From JBKHXF01 sp046566145 (GTDB lineage: Bacteria; Actinomycetota; Nitriliruptoria; Nitriliruptorales; Nitriliruptoraceae), in contig JBKHXF010000018.1 in the NCBI GenBank assembly GCA_046566145.1, positions 1 through 64,000 of the forward strand: a DNA stretch of 64,000 nucleotides. The letters run 5' to 3'. The position numbers were made by a program, and so were the translations under genes. Under the pieces are notes generated by a model. It was not told the DNA's origin, did no database searches, and worked only from the letters and a program-made list of their open reading frames with translations. Shown here one piece after another: positions 63,881 to 64,000 of this stretch (the first letter of the stretch is position 1; each line of letters begins with the position of its first letter).

Positions 63881-64000
63881 TCAGTGCTTCTGGGCGTCGT
63901 ACCAGGTGACCCCGGTGGCGGTGTCGACCTCGAGCGGCACGGCGAGCTCGGCCACGCCGGCCATGGCCTCCCGCACCAGCGCCTCGGCCTGCTCCGCCTC
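63881..64000 (-). CDS. polA: DNA polymerase I, 3' end only
   Basis: The last 39 codons of a minus-strand gene whose 5' part lies beyond the right edge. A-L-V-R-E-A-M-A-G-V-A-E-L-A-V-P-L followed by E-V-D, W-Y-D-A and K-H at the stop matches the polA C-terminus (alignment A-M-x-G-A-x-x-L-x-V-P-L). It replaces RNA primers and fills repair gaps. Stop TGA at 63883-63881. Confidence 0.85.
   Translation of the reverse strand, partial: EAEQAEALVREAMAGVAELAVPLEVDTATGVTWYDAQKH

Overview
This is a 64 kb stretch of very GC-rich chromosome from an actinobacterium. The support is WhiA, the uvrC-rapZ-yvcK-whiA run, the gap-pgk-tpiA-secG set on one strand, DUF3097 and DUF222/HNH proteins, the C-terminal end of a mycothiol-nitroreductase-like protein, many GTG starts (one TTG), and almost every third codon position being G or C. 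I cannot name the species. A deep-branching lineage such as Nitriliruptoria would fit, but that is inference. Apart from a DUF222/HNH protein cut by the left edge, I see no prophage, insertion sequence, integron or CRISPR array. The window is dense, mostly core chromosome with some lineage-specific genes.

Layout. 1-3.2 kb: DUF222/HNH protein, a small SRPBCC protein and an unusual photolyase/cryptochrome homologue whose domains are in circularly permuted order. 3.2-10.5 kb: lipoprotein, orphan molybdopterin oxidoreductase, DUF3097 protein, fused E1 alpha-beta dehydrogenase and two small unknown proteins. 10.5-13.2 kb: a MerR regulator divergent from a polytopic membrane protein with a duplicated Asp/His motif, with an inverted repeat between them. 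13.2-22.3 kb: methyltransferase, GMC oxidoreductase, alpha/beta hydrolase, prfC, a RecQ helicase with a phosphoribosyltransferase-like tail, VanZ-like and SRPBCC proteins. 22.5-35.1 kb: tRNA-Leu(GAG), two peptide-binding lipoproteins without permease, secG, an M56 protease/BlaI pair, a PH-domain protein and a full oligopeptide ABC importer. 35.3-42.2 kb: tpiA, a heterodimeric ABC exporter, pgk and gap. 42.3-47.1 kb: the translationally coupled uvrC-rapZ-yvcK-whiA operon. 47.2-58.2 kb: MscS channel, uvrA with a LexA-type SOS box upstream, a metallo-beta-lactamase-fold hydrolase, an ABC-2 exporter and uvrB. 58.3-64 kb: a 42-residue membrane protein, coaE, a PhzF-like protein, rpsA, an SRPBCC protein, 3-methyladenine glycosylase, a small unknown, a truncated nitroreductase remnant and the 3' end of polA.

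How the genes work together. DNA repair dominates the right half: UvrA, UvrB and UvrC, plus PolA, lie within about 19 kb, joined by Tag, and by RecQ and the photolyase homologue further left. Central carbon metabolism (gap, pgk, tpiA) forms a minus-strand block, but a heterodimeric exporter sits between pgk and tpiA, and secG is about 9 kb beyond tpiA, separated by the peptide importer. The most unusual items are the permuted photolyase homologue, the MerR-linked membrane protein with two equally spaced D-x3-H-x13-H motifs, and the nitroreductase remnant abutting polA. Start sites were chosen from visible ribosome binding sites and overlaps. Family assignments rest on motif recognition, not on database searches.
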